Source: Paludibacter sp.
GTDB taxonomy: Bacteria; Bacteroidota; Bacteroidia; Bacteroidales; Paludibacteraceae
Length of the DNA: 13,723 bases
Direction of reading: 5' to 3'
NCBI GenBank assembly: GCA_028748945.1
Contig: JAQTOL010000035.1
Location: 1 to 13,723, forward strand
Below, piece by piece: positions 1-6,454 of the stretch. How positions within the stretch are numbered: position 1 is the stretch's first letter; every line of letters begins with the position of its first letter. Position numbers and translations under genes: made by a program. Below the pieces are notes generated by a model, which was given only the letters and a program-made list of their open reading frames with translations, was not told where the DNA came from and searched no databases.

Positions 1-1043
1 GGGTCGGGTAAATCTTCAAAAACAAGTTGTTCTGGATTACGTGGTTCACCACAAAGTTGATAGGCTTGTTCAGGAATTGGCATATATTCAATACCTTTTG
101 TTTTCTTTTGAGTGAAATTTATGCGATATTGAATTTCTTCTTCTGTTTGTGCTGTTTTTGGTATATTAATCACCTGCAATTCTTTCCATTTGAGTTTTTG
201 AATATCGCTGTGGCGAAAGCCAGTTAATGCAGAGAAAAGAGCTGCATTTTTCATTACAGGACGTTCACAAGGTGTTTCAGAAAGAAGGTTTAATTCTTCA
301 TTCGTGAGGTGTTCCCTTCGTGTTTCTTGTTCTGTTATCCCTTTTACCTTGGCTGAGATATCAACAGTAAAATAACTATCAACAAATGCCTGGTGTAAGC
401 CAGCTTTAAAAATGCTGAAGTATGTTGCTGCGGTATTATGAGAAATTGTCCCCGATTTGTTACCACCCTGCGGAGCTTTGAGAATATATCTACGGAATTC
501 TTCAATTTTACCTATTGAAATTTGAGAAAATAATAACGGCTCGTTACTGTTGAATTGCAATAATAATTCGTGAACCCTCTTCCAATTGACTCTGATTGAT
601 TCTGAACTCCGGGCATGACGTTCAATTGATACCTTTTTAAAGTAAGCAATGAAATCTTCTTTTTGTTTGTAGTTCTGTTCAAGTAGTTCAGCTTCTTTGT
701 CTGTATATAAATCAGCATTATCAAACTCACGTTGTCTAAGGCTACGAACACCATCAGCATAAATACAGGCTCTTATGTCGAGGTCACTTCGACATTGTAT
801 TATTCCATTTGAATCTCTCTTAGGTTTGAATATTTTTGCTCCATCTGTTGAAGCTCTTGTTGTTCGGGTTTTATCCCATATTGGTGTCGTAATTGAGCGA
901 TTTGCGGCCTCAATTATTCGCTGAGGTTTATCACTTCCTCCTTTGAAAACTGGATAGCTTTCAATAATTAAATACCATTCGTTATGATATTCAGATTTCC
1001 GCAGTTTGACAGTGCATTTGGTTTTTGCGAGTTTCTTTTTCAT
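1..1043 (-). CDS. Tyrosine recombinase / phage-type integrase, C-terminus cut by window edge
   Basis: This is a site-specific recombinase that would integrate and excise the mobile element it belongs to. The reading frame is open for 347 codons from the ATG at 1043 to the left edge. Residues about 1-120 look like the N-terminal arm-binding region of Bacteroidetes integrases. Residues about 125-220 form the core-binding SAM-like helical domain (FIAYFKKVS, NTAATYFSIFKAGL). The catalytic domain begins near 240 (REHLTNEELNLL) and carries the first catalytic arginine in LTGFRHSDI (Arg277), then the beta-hairpin lysine region TQKKTKG (about 312-317). The HxxR motif and nucleophilic tyrosine should lie about 60-80 residues further on, outside the window. 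The start is fixed by the 9-bp gap after the upstream gene's stop, which implies cotranscription. The family is clear; the element it serves is not known. Confidence 0.9.
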   Translation of the reverse strand, partial: MKKKLAKTKCTVKLRKSEYHNEWYLIIESYPVFKGGSDKPQRIIEAANRSITTPIWDKTRTTRASTDGAKIFKPKRDSNGIIQCRSDLDIRACIYADGVRSLRQREFDNADLYTDKEAELLEQNYKQKEDFIAYFKKVSIERHARSSESIRVNWKRVHELLLQFNSNEPLLFSQISIGKIEEFRRYILKAPQGGNKSGTISHNTAATYFSIFKAGLHQAFVDSYFTVDISAKVKGITEQETRREHLTNEELNLLSETPCERPVMKNAALFSALTGFRHSDIQKLKWKELQVINIPKTAQTEEEIQYRINFTQKKTKGIEYMPIPEQAYQLCGEPRNPEQLVFEDLPD

Positions 1044-1052
1044 GGCGTGGAT

Positions 1053-1610
1053 TTATTTGTGATTAAATATCCGGTCTATTTCTACTTTAGGGACATAAAC
1101 GAATTTACCAATCTGCTTTTTTGGAATACTGCATTTTCTGATTGTTTTATCGACTGTTGAGAGTGATATTCCGTATTTCAGAGAAATTTCACCAATCGTA
1201 TAGCAATTTGCAGGATCAAAATTAATTTCTTGGATTGAAGTCACCGGTTGCATGGCTTTTACAATTTCAACCTTTGGAAACATTGCTTCTATGTGGATCC
1301 GACTAATGCGGGTTAACCGCTCCCCGAGATTAACGGCAGGGATATTGCCTTTTTTGATTTGTCGGTAAATTGTGTCCCGGGATATTCCGAAAAGAATTAC
1401 CGCTTCCTGTATTGAAATGTATGGGCGATCTAAAGGGATTTGATTGGCTAACTGTTTGCGTTTTTCTTCTTCCTTTTCGAGGGCTTTCCTCTTACGTGCG
1501 GCAGCTTCGGAACACTTCTCACAACAGTACTTCGAGTAAACTGTTTTTGCGTTAAACTGCTTTCCGCAGTTTTCGCAATTTCTTTGGAGGATAAACTTGC
1601 TAACTGGCAT
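1053..1610 (-). CDS. Zinc-ribbon-like protein with two excisionase-type HTH domains
   Basis: This is a 185-residue predicted DNA-binding protein. The N-terminus has CENC at residues 12-15 and YCCEKC at 28-33, spaced like a small zinc-binding ribbon, followed by a charged Lys/Glu-rich helix (about 36-53). Two MerR/Xis-like helix-turn-helix domains follow: about 63-112 (ISIQEAVILFGISRDTIYRQI) and about 136-183 (YTIGEISLKYGISLSTVDKTI), each ending in the short wing typical of excisionase HTH_17 domains. It lies directly upstream of the recombinase in one operon, so it is probably a recombination directionality factor or a regulator of the element. An in-frame GTG at 1661 would add 17 residues. 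I prefer the ATG at 1610 because the zinc motif begins right after it and the extra residues resemble no domain. The exact role is inferred. Confidence 0.75.
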   Translation of the reverse strand: MPVSKFILQRNCENCGKQFNAKTVYSKYCCEKCSEAAARKRKALEKEEEKRKQLANQIPLDRPYISIQEAVILFGISRDTIYRQIKKGNIPAVNLGERLTRISRIHIEAMFPKVEIVKAMQPVTSIQEINFDPANCYTIGEISLKYGISLSTVDKTIRKCSIPKKQIGKFVYVPKVEIDRIFNHK

Positions 1611-1651
1611 AATATACGTTTTAAATATGGTTACGTATGTATAAGTATTTA

Positions 1652-1681
1652 TAAGTCGCACTTTCCTACTAATTAAGTCGC
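1652..1681. repeat. Pair of 8-bp direct repeats (TAAGTCGC) in the integrase-operon leader
   Basis: TAAGTCGC occurs at 1652-1659 and again at 1674-1681. The start-to-start distance is 22 bp, about two helical turns, so both copies face the same side of the DNA. They lie between the predicted -7 box and the ATG of the HTH gene. They could be operator half-sites for the HTH protein or arm-type sites for the recombinase; this is inference. Confidence 0.5.
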
Positions 1682-1696
1682 GTTACAAATATGTAG

Positions 1697-1727
1697 CAAA
1701 TATACGAAAAATAATCGAATACAACAA
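1697..1727 (-). promoter_or_regulatory. Bacteroidetes-type promoter of the HTH-integrase operon
   Basis: Read on the minus strand, TATATTTG (1704 to 1697) matches the Bacteroidetes -7 consensus TAnnTTTG exactly. TTG triplets at 1727-1725 and 1724-1722 give spacings of 20 and 17 bp, within the usual range for the -33 element. Transcription would start near 1690, leaving a leader of about 80 nt before the ATG at 1610. Confidence 0.6.
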
Positions 1728-1740
1728 TAGATAAGCAAAA

Positions 1741-1785
1741 AATAAAATAAAAAAATCGCTGTAAACTAAGCGTTTACAGCGATTT
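1741..1785 (-). terminator. Rho-independent terminator of dnaK
   Basis: A perfect inverted repeat has 14-bp arms (1753-1766 and 1772-1785) and a 5-nt loop. It begins 31 nt past the dnaK stop. On the minus strand it is followed at once by a long T-rich tract (complement of 1741-1755), as expected for intrinsic termination of leftward transcription. It also insulates the mobile-element operon from dnaK. Confidence 0.9.
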
Positions 1786-1816
1786 CTGTTTGGATATATA
1801 CCCTTGTTTTTGGGAT

Positions 1817-3736
1817 TTATTTTACTTCTTCAAAATCCACATCGGTTACATCACCCTGTTTGTCTCCTCCGCCTGAACTTTGTTGTCCGCCGAAGTCAGC
1901 ATTGTTTGGTTGTGCTTGTCCTTCCTGTGCATTCTGAGCATTGTACATTTCCTGACTGGCAGCCTGGAAAGCATCGTTTACTTCTTTGGTTGCAGCATCC
2001 AATGCATCAAGATCCTGAGCTTTGTGAGCTTCTTTCAGTTTTGCCAACGCAGCTTCGATCGGACCTTTTTTGTCTGCAGGAATTTTATCGCCAATTTCAG
2101 TCAGTTGTTTTTCTGTCTGGAAAATCAAACTATCTGCATGATTCAATTTGTCGATCTTTTCTTTTTCTTTTGCATCGGCATCAGCATTAGCAGCAGCTTC
2201 GTCTTTCATCCGTTTGATTTCAGCATCTGTCAATCCTGAAGTTGCTTCGATACGAATACGTTGTTCTTTGCCGGTTGCTTTATCTTTGGCTGAGACATGT
2301 AAAATACCATTGGCATCAATATCAAATGTTACTTCAATTTGAGGTTCTCCACGACGGGAAGGCATAATACCATCCAGGTGGAAACGACCAATAGATTTAT
2401 TTTGATTGGCCATTGGACGCTCACCCTGCAAAATATGAATTTCTACAGAAGGTTGATTGTCGGCAGCCGTTGTAAATGTTTCCGATTTTTTGGTCGGAAT
2501 AGTTGTGTTGGCTTCAATCAGTCTTGTCATTACACTTCCCATGGTTTCAATTCCCAATGAAAGTGGTGTAACATCAAGCAATAAAACGTCAGTAACTTCA
2601 CCGGTCAAAACTCCACCCTGAATAGCTGCACCTACTGCAACAACTTCATCTGGATTCACACCTTTCGAAGGCGTTTTTCCGAAGAATTTTTCTACAGCCG
2701 ATTGGATAGCAGGAATACGTGTAGAACCACCTACTAAAATGATTTCGTCAATATCACTGATTGTCAAACCGGCACTTTTCAATGCTGTCTTACAAGGATC
2801 GATCGTTTTTTGTACCAGGTCGTCAATTAATTGTTCAAATTTAGCACGGGTCAACGTACGTACCAGGTGACGTGGCACACCATCTACCGGCATAATATAT
2901 GGTAAATTGATTTCCGAAGATGTCGTATTCGATAACTCTATTTTTGCTTTTTCAGCAGCTTCTTTCAAACGTTGCAAAGCCATTGGGTCTTTGCTTAAGT
3001 CAATACCGCTATTATCATTCTTAAATTCCTGAACCAACCAGTCGATGATACGGTGGTCAAAGTCATCACCACCCAGGTGAGTATCGCCATCGGTCGATTT
3101 AACTTCGAATACGCCATCACCTAATTCAAGTACAGACACGTCATGTGTTCCACCACCGCAGTCGAAAACCACGATTTTCATGTCTTTGTTGGTTTTATCC
3201 AAACCGTAAGCTAATGCGGCAGCAGTTGGTTCGTTGATGATACGGCGAACATTTAAACCTGCAATTTCGCCGGCTTCTTTTGTAGCCTGACGTTGTGAGT
3301 CATTAAAATAAGCCGGAACAGTTATAATCGCATCGGTCACTTCAGTACCAAGATAATCTTCGGCTGTTTTTTTCATTTTCTGAAGTATGATAGCCGAAAT
3401 TTCCTGTGGCGAATACATACGTCCTTCGATATCTACACGAGCAGTATTATTATCACCTTTTACTACTTTAAAAGGTACACGACCAATTTCTTTTGTCAGG
3501 CGATCATAAGTTTCACCCATAAAACGCTTGATAGAAAATACAGTTTTAGTCGGGTTGGTTATGGCCTGACGTTTTGCAGGATCACCCACTTTGCGTTCGC
3601 CACCATCAATAAATCCGACAACAGAAGGTGTTGTGCGTTTTCCTTCGCTGTTTGAGATAACGATAGGCTCGTTACCTTCCATTACAGAAACGCACGAGTT
3701 CGTGGTTCCTAAGTCAATTCCAATAATTTTTCCCAT
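1817..3736 (-). CDS. dnaK: Chaperone protein DnaK (Hsp70)
   Basis: This is the cytoplasmic ATP-dependent Hsp70 chaperone, which binds unfolded segments and works with DnaJ and GrpE; neither partner gene is nearby. The protein is 639 residues, the normal length. The nucleotide-binding domain starts with [12 protein letters not shown] (5-16) and includes the phosphate-2 loop at 192-199 and the adenosine motif VGGSTRIP (335-342). The linker [10 protein letters not shown] lies at 383-392, the substrate-binding beta domain runs to about 500, and the helical lid follows. A Gly/Gln-rich tail ends in DVDFEEVK. The phosphate-2 loop reads DCGGGTHD, where the textbook Hsp70 form is DLGGGTFD; His at this place occurs, as far as I recall, in other Bacteroidota DnaKs. 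The gene stands alone with its own terminator. Its upstream region has a sigma-54-like element, and no CIRCE-type repeat was seen. Confidence 0.98.
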   Translation of the reverse strand: MGKIIGIDLGTTNSCVSVMEGNEPIVISNSEGKRTTPSVVGFIDGGERKVGDPAKRQAITNPTKTVFSIKRFMGETYDRLTKEIGRVPFKVVKGDNNTARVDIEGRMYSPQEISAIILQKMKKTAEDYLGTEVTDAIITVPAYFNDSQRQATKEAGEIAGLNVRRIINEPTAAALAYGLDKTNKDMKIVVFDCGGGTHDVSVLELGDGVFEVKSTDGDTHLGGDDFDHRIIDWLVQEFKNDNSGIDLSKDPMALQRLKEAAEKAKIELSNTTSSEINLPYIMPVDGVPRHLVRTLTRAKFEQLIDDLVQKTIDPCKTALKSAGLTISDIDEIILVGGSTRIPAIQSAVEKFFGKTPSKGVNPDEVVAVGAAIQGGVLTGEVTDVLLLDVTPLSLGIETMGSVMTRLIEANTTIPTKKSETFTTAADNQPSVEIHILQGERPMANQNKSIGRFHLDGIMPSRRGEPQIEVTFDIDANGILHVSAKDKATGKEQRIRIEATSGLTDAEIKRMKDEAAANADADAKEKEKIDKLNHADSLIFQTEKQLTEIGDKIPADKKGPIEAALAKLKEAHKAQDLDALDAATKEVNDAFQAASQEMYNAQNAQEGQAQPNNADFGGQQSSGGGDKQGDVTDVDFEEVK

Positions 3737-3798
3737 AATCTTTTTATTATTTTATTTTTTCAGTTGTTTCTGATATGTTATTTATACGCTAGCCATTT

Positions 3799-3816
3799 TA
3801 CAAACGATATGCCAAG
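3799..3816 (-). promoter_or_regulatory. Sigma-54-like -24/-12 promoter element for dnaK
   Basis: The minus strand reads CTTGGCATATCGTTTGTA. It fits the sigma-54 consensus TTGGCAC-N5-TTGCW with GG at 3813-3812 and the -12 G exactly 12 bp downstream at 3801. The main deviations are T for C after that G and T for C at the end of GGCAC. Start of transcription would be near 3789, giving a leader of about 52 nt. No TAnnTTTG box was found at a suitable place for dnaK. That sigma-54 drives this gene is inference. Confidence 0.5.
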
Positions 3817-3888
3817 CACTAATAACAGGAAGTCTTTATGTTTTTGACAGAAAAAACAGGAATTGAAGGCGTGAAATTGAAAAATTGG

Positions 3889-3903
3889 CTGACAAAAGGG
3901 CAG
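3889..3903. promoter_or_regulatory. Palindrome upstream of dnaK, candidate activator (enhancer) site
   Basis: CTGAC-AAAAG-GGCAG is an interrupted palindrome of the form CTGNC-N5-GNCAG. It lies about 100 bp upstream of the predicted dnaK start, within the usual distance for sigma-54 activators. A further GGCAG lies at 3909-3913 and a TGACAG at 3845-3850, so the site may be multipartite. The activator is not in the window. Confidence 0.45.
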
Positions 3904-3937
3904 GAAGTGGCAGAAAATAAGCTTTGCTGGTATTTGT

Positions 3938-4104
3938 CCTTCGGGCGATATTTGCTCCTTACGGTCGCGATATTACCCTTCGGTTGATATTTTATTGCAG
4001 AATTTCTTGAAAATATCATGAACGAAGTGAATAATATCAATTAATAATATCACGAACGAAGTGAGTAATATCCAATATCATCAGGAACGAAGTGAGTAAT
4101 TTCA
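3938..4104. repeat. Two opposed clusters of degenerate short tandem repeats
   Basis: The left cluster has three units of about 19-20 bp starting at 3938, 3957 and 3977, each with CCTTCGG or CCTTACGG followed by GATATT. The right cluster has three units spaced 34 and 31 bp apart, each with an exact GAACGAAGTGA (4020-4030, 4054-4064, 4085-4095) and flanking AATATC. The two unit types are roughly reverse complements (CTTCG..GATATT against AATATC..CGAAG), so the whole region can fold on itself. For example, CTTCG-N3-GATATTTT at 3979-3994 faces AAAATATC-N5-CGAAG near 4010-4027. Spacing and sequence are too irregular for a CRISPR array. It may be a dispersed intergenic repeat family. Confidence 0.75.
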
Positions 4105-4138
4105 ATAAATAATGCGAAGCTACTATCTATTTATTATT

Positions 4139-4146
4139 TATCTTTG
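4139..4146 (+). promoter_or_regulatory. -7 box of the folK promoter
   Basis: TATCTTTG matches TAnnTTTG exactly and ends 12 bp before the folK ATG. Transcription would begin only a few bases before the start codon, so the leader is very short. No clear -33 TTG is present. Confidence 0.5.
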
Positions 4147-4158
4147 TAAAAAAAAACT

Positions 4159-4614
4159 ATGGCCTTCGTTTATCTCGGACTGGGAACTAATTTGGGAGAA
4201 AAAGAACGTAATTTGCATGATGCGGTAAGTGCTCTTGGATTTGAAGTGGGGAATGTACTCCGATTATCTGCTTTCCATGCTTCCCTCCCCTGGGGATTTG
4301 AATCTCCAAATGATTTTCTGAACGCGGTGATGTTAATTGAAACGAATTTGTCGCCTTCCGAACTGTTAAATAAAACACAGGAAATTGAAAAGAATCTTGG
4401 TAGGATTAAAAAAAGCAATGTCAATTATACAGATCGTATAATTGACATTGATATACTTTTTTATGATAATTTGATAATAGAACAACCCAAATTAAAAATT
4501 CCACATCCGCTTATAATGGAACGTGATTTTGTTCTGATCCCATTGGCTGAAATTGCTCCGGATTTGATCCATCCGGTACTGAAGAAGAAAATTTTTGAAT
4601 TATTGAATCATTAA
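4159..4614 (+). CDS. folK: 2-amino-4-hydroxy-6-hydroxymethyldihydropteridine diphosphokinase
   Basis: FolK transfers pyrophosphate from ATP to 6-hydroxymethyl-7,8-dihydropterin in folate synthesis in the cytoplasm, giving the substrate for dihydropteroate synthase. The 151-residue protein opens with VYLGLGTNLGEKERNL (4-19), typical of the family. It carries the signature DRIIDIDILFY (92-102), whose Asp96 and Asp98 correspond to the two magnesium-binding aspartates of the E. coli enzyme. HPLIMERDFVLIPLAEI near 116-132 is the conserved C-terminal segment. Length is close to the usual 155-160 residues and no other folate domain is fused to it. It is transcribed alone; no other folate gene is in the window. 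The downstream gene is convergent, with 15 bp between stop codons and no clear terminator. Confidence 0.96.
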   Translation: MAFVYLGLGTNLGEKERNLHDAVSALGFEVGNVLRLSAFHASLPWGFESPNDFLNAVMLIETNLSPSELLNKTQEIEKNLGRIKKSNVNYTDRIIDIDILFYDNLIIEQPKLKIPHPLIMERDFVLIPLAEIAPDLIHPVLKKKIFELLNH

Positions 4615-4629
4615 GTGTCAGATAACCAG

Positions 4630-4887
4630 TTAAACCGTTTCCTCTTCTAAGTCCGATACTTCATCCTGTGCGTGGTATTCTTCCAGCAATTGCAATGCTC
4701 TTTCAAAATCTTTTTCAAAGACTACAATTTTAAGTCCATCGCCTATATCGCTAAACATTGGATAAAGTTCAACCAGTTGCTCATTACCGATAAAACATTC
4801 AATTTCATTTACATGTAACACTTCCTGATCAACCATTGCATCCACCATGGTATCGTAGTTTTTAAGAGTGATAACTTTGTCTTCCAT
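4630..4887 (-). CDS. DUF2007 family small protein (putative signal-transducing, function unknown)
   Basis: This is an 85-residue acidic cytoplasmic protein. Its core (about residues 20-70) has the alternating strand-helix pattern of DUF2007. A segment choosing between ligands or proteins (EVLHVNEIECFIGNEQLVELYPMF) is followed by a glycine turn and the characteristic LKIVVFEKDFERALQLLEEY. The tail (72-85) is strongly acidic. No catalytic residues are evident. DUF2007 proteins resemble small ligand-binding or PII-like domains, but no general function is established. It converges on folK and is divergent from the DUF5063 gene, with its own -7 box at 4987-4994. The family assignment rests on pattern memory and is moderate. 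Confidence 0.7.
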   Translation of the reverse strand: MEDKVITLKNYDTMVDAMVDQEVLHVNEIECFIGNEQLVELYPMFSDIGDGLKIVVFEKDFERALQLLEEYHAQDEVSDLEEETV

Positions 4888-4986
4888 AGTTGTACTTTTT
4901 AGATAGTTTGCTGAGTGATTCTGTTATTAAAACACTTTTAATTTTAAGTTTGTTCTGATTTTGAAAAAAACATAACATTCTACCGG

Positions 4987-4994
4987 CAAAGATA
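4987..4994 (-). promoter_or_regulatory. -7 box of the DUF2007 gene promoter
   Basis: The minus strand reads TATCTTTG, an exact TAnnTTTG match. The predicted start lies near 4980, so the leader is about 90 nt. The -33 region falls around 5012-5017, overlapping that of the divergent promoter. Confidence 0.5.
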
Positions 4995-5032
4995 CAGTGT
5001 TTTTGTGAATTCGAAAAACGGATATTTTTTCT

Positions 5033-5040
5033 TACTTTTG
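5033..5040 (+). promoter_or_regulatory. -7 box of the DUF5063-exonuclease-rlmI run
   Basis: TACTTTTG matches TAnnTTTG and lies 25 bp before the ATG at 5066. The best -33 candidate is TTCG at 5010-5013 with 19-bp spacing, a weak match. This promoter is back to back with that of the DUF2007 gene. Confidence 0.5.
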
Positions 5041-5065
5041 CAAAGCAAATTAAATCTTAAGATTA

Positions 5066-5707
5066 ATGAGTATCGACCAACTTCCCGATCATCTGGTTTA
5101 CAGCAAAAACGTAATAGAATTTGTTACTGTAGCCGCTGAAACATGCCTGTTTTTGGAACATGCATCCGAATTTTCACGTCAGGATTTTGTTCTCAAATCA
5201 GTCAAAATTCTGCCGCTATTGTATCTTAAAACTACTTTGCTGGACGTTTCTGAATCGACGGCAGATGATAACGTTGAGCGATTTGTTTCTGAAGAGGATT
5301 ATATTTTTGTAAAAGAACAAATCGAACAATTGTTGGGTGCGGAAGATTCATTCCTTGAGGTTTTTCATCCGGATATGGCCCTGAGCGATACGCCGATTGC
5401 TGCTTTTATATCCGAAAATCTTGCGGATGTTTATCAGGAAATGAAAGATTTTGCAGCCAATTATCAGTTGGGAGACGTTGAAATAATGAACAACGCTTTA
5501 GTTGCATGTCTCGAAGCTTTTGGCGAACATTGGGGACAAAAACTATTGAATGCGTTACGGGCTTTGCATGCATTGCAGTTTAATGATGAATTTATGCTGG
5601 AAGATACTGAGGTTGAACCAACTGAAACAAAAACCAAAATTGATAGAAATTCATTTCTCAATTTTCTCCATAATGAAGAAGACGATGATTTGAGCAATAT
5701 ATTGTAA
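5066..5707 (+). CDS. DUF5063 domain-containing protein (function unknown)
   Basis: This is a 213-residue, mostly helical acidic protein without signal peptide or membrane segment. The N-terminal half (about 10-60) has the DUF5063 pattern: VIEFVTVAAETCLFLEHA, then a segment ending in LPLLYLKTTLL. A second helical block follows (VYQEMKDFAANYQLGDVEIMNNAL and FGEHWGQKLLNALRALH, about 121-170). The C-terminus is a low-complexity acidic tail with EEDDDLSNIL at the very end, which could be a docking peptide. No catalytic motif is visible. It is followed after 9 bp by the exonuclease gene, so the two are almost certainly cotranscribed. I recall the same order (DUF5063, exonuclease, RlmI-like) in other Bacteroidales, which would point to RNA processing or translation. 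The role remains inferred. Confidence 0.75.
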   Translation: MSIDQLPDHLVYSKNVIEFVTVAAETCLFLEHASEFSRQDFVLKSVKILPLLYLKTTLLDVSESTADDNVERFVSEEDYIFVKEQIEQLLGAEDSFLEVFHPDMALSDTPIAAFISENLADVYQEMKDFAANYQLGDVEIMNNALVACLEAFGEHWGQKLLNALRALHALQFNDEFMLEDTEVEPTETKTKIDRNSFLNFLHNEEDDDLSNIL

Positions 5708-5716
5708 TTACTGTTT

Positions 5717-6397
5717 ATGCTAAAATCCAAAATAACCAAAGAGGAAGTAAATTTGATGCCGGTTGTTGTCTTTGAGGGAAAAATTACACTTGTTGATGAT
5801 TTGTCAAAAGTAGATTTAGCTATCGAAGAACTTCGCAAAAGCCCTGTAGTTGGGATTGATACTGAAACCAAACCTTCTTTTAAACGTGGTACTTATCATG
5901 CAGTTTCATTGGTGCAACTATCGAGCCTTGATCATTGTTTCTTATTTCGACTTAATTTAATCGACTTTCCTTCCTCACTTGCTGATTTTTTGGCGGACAA
6001 ACACATTCAAAAAATTGGTCTGTCACTTCGGGATGATTTAACGGGCCTGAATAAGTTACATTCTTTTAAACCCGATGGTTTTATTGATATTCAGTCAATT
6101 GCCCAAAGTTATGGCATCATGGAGTTGGGGTTACAAAAAATTTATGCCATCCTTTTTGGCCAGAAGATTTCGAAATCTCAACGACTGACTAACTGGGAAA
6201 ATCCCGAACTGAGTGAGCAACAACAGCGTTACGCGGCCACAGATGCCTGGGCAAGTTTGAAAATATACCTGCAATTGATGAATGAAAAAATGATATCCAA
6301 AAAAGAAATTAAAAAAATGCTTGATGAGAATGCTCAGGAACTGAGAGAGAAACAAGCATTAAACAATCCTCCCACAGCTCAAGGGATTAATATCTGA
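5717..6397 (+). CDS. 3'-5' exonuclease of the DEDDy superfamily (RNase D / WRN-like)
   Basis: This predicted exonuclease removes nucleotides from the 3' end of RNA or DNA using two metal ions. The DEDDy residues are visible. Motif I is VGIDTETKPSF with Asp48 and Glu50. Motif II is IGLSLRDDLTGL with Asp106 or Asp107. Motif III is YAATDAWAS with Tyr182 and Asp186. The domain spans about residues 30-200 of 226, and the short Lys/Glu-rich C-terminal extension carries no HRDC domain. It is therefore a single-domain form, shorter than RNase D proper (about 370 residues), and closer to the WRN-type exonuclease group found as a stand-alone protein in Bacteroidota. The start lies 9 bp after the DUF5063 stop. 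The substrate is unknown; the rRNA methyltransferase neighbour favours RNA. Confidence 0.9.
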   Translation: MLKSKITKEEVNLMPVVVFEGKITLVDDLSKVDLAIEELRKSPVVGIDTETKPSFKRGTYHAVSLVQLSSLDHCFLFRLNLIDFPSSLADFLADKHIQKIGLSLRDDLTGLNKLHSFKPDGFIDIQSIAQSYGIMELGLQKIYAILFGQKISKSQRLTNWENPELSEQQQRYAATDAWASLKIYLQLMNEKMISKKEIKKMLDENAQELREKQALNNPPTAQGINI

Positions 6398-6454
6398 TTA
6401 TCCTGACTTTCCAATACCGCATTCTGACTAACCAATAATAATTCTCAACCTGAA

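Larger units (their letters stand above)
1..1740 (-). mobile_element. One end of an integrated mobile element (integrase end)
   Basis: The stretch holds a Bacteroidota-type tyrosine recombinase gene and a companion excisionase-like DNA-binding gene in one operon. Both point away from dnaK and run off the window. This pairing is typical of genomic islands and integrative or mobilizable elements in Bacteroidota. To the right of about 1740 the sequence is ordinary core chromosome, starting with the dnaK terminator, so one attachment junction probably lies between the operon promoter and that terminator. No core repeat can be identified because the other end is not present, and no tRNA gene is adjacent. 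The right limit given here is approximate. The type of element (island, prophage or conjugative) cannot be decided from this part. Confidence 0.6.
3737..4158. other. 422-bp intergenic region between divergent dnaK and folK
   Basis: No credible gene was found here. The part nearest dnaK holds a sigma-54-like promoter element (3799-3816) and a palindrome (3889-3903). The middle and right parts hold two opposed clusters of degenerate repeats (3938-3996 and 4012-4104). A -7 box for folK lies at the right end. A 73-codon open frame on the minus strand at 3819-4040 runs through the repeats, has no recognisable domain and is taken as chance. Confidence 0.7.

Noticed and set aside
27..760. Short open frames on both strands within the integrase region
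   Set aside because: The integrase frame is continuous through this whole stretch with recognisable motifs, so the others are shadows.
1611..1661. GTG start adding 17 residues to the HTH protein
   Set aside because: The added residues resemble no domain and contain the leader repeats; the ATG at 1610 directly precedes the zinc-like motif.
1804..2560. Several open frames on the plus strand opposite the dnaK 3' half
   Set aside because: They are antisense shadows of a strongly conserved gene; the translations are Phe/Ser/Leu/Cys-rich without domain pattern.
3819..4040. 73-codon open frame on the minus strand
   Set aside because: It lies across the dnaK control region and the degenerate repeats, shows no domain and has biased composition caused by the repeats.
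3938..4110. Possible CRISPR array
   Set aside because: The repeats are short (11-bp exact core), differ between units, have irregular spacing and change orientation midway. No cas gene is present.
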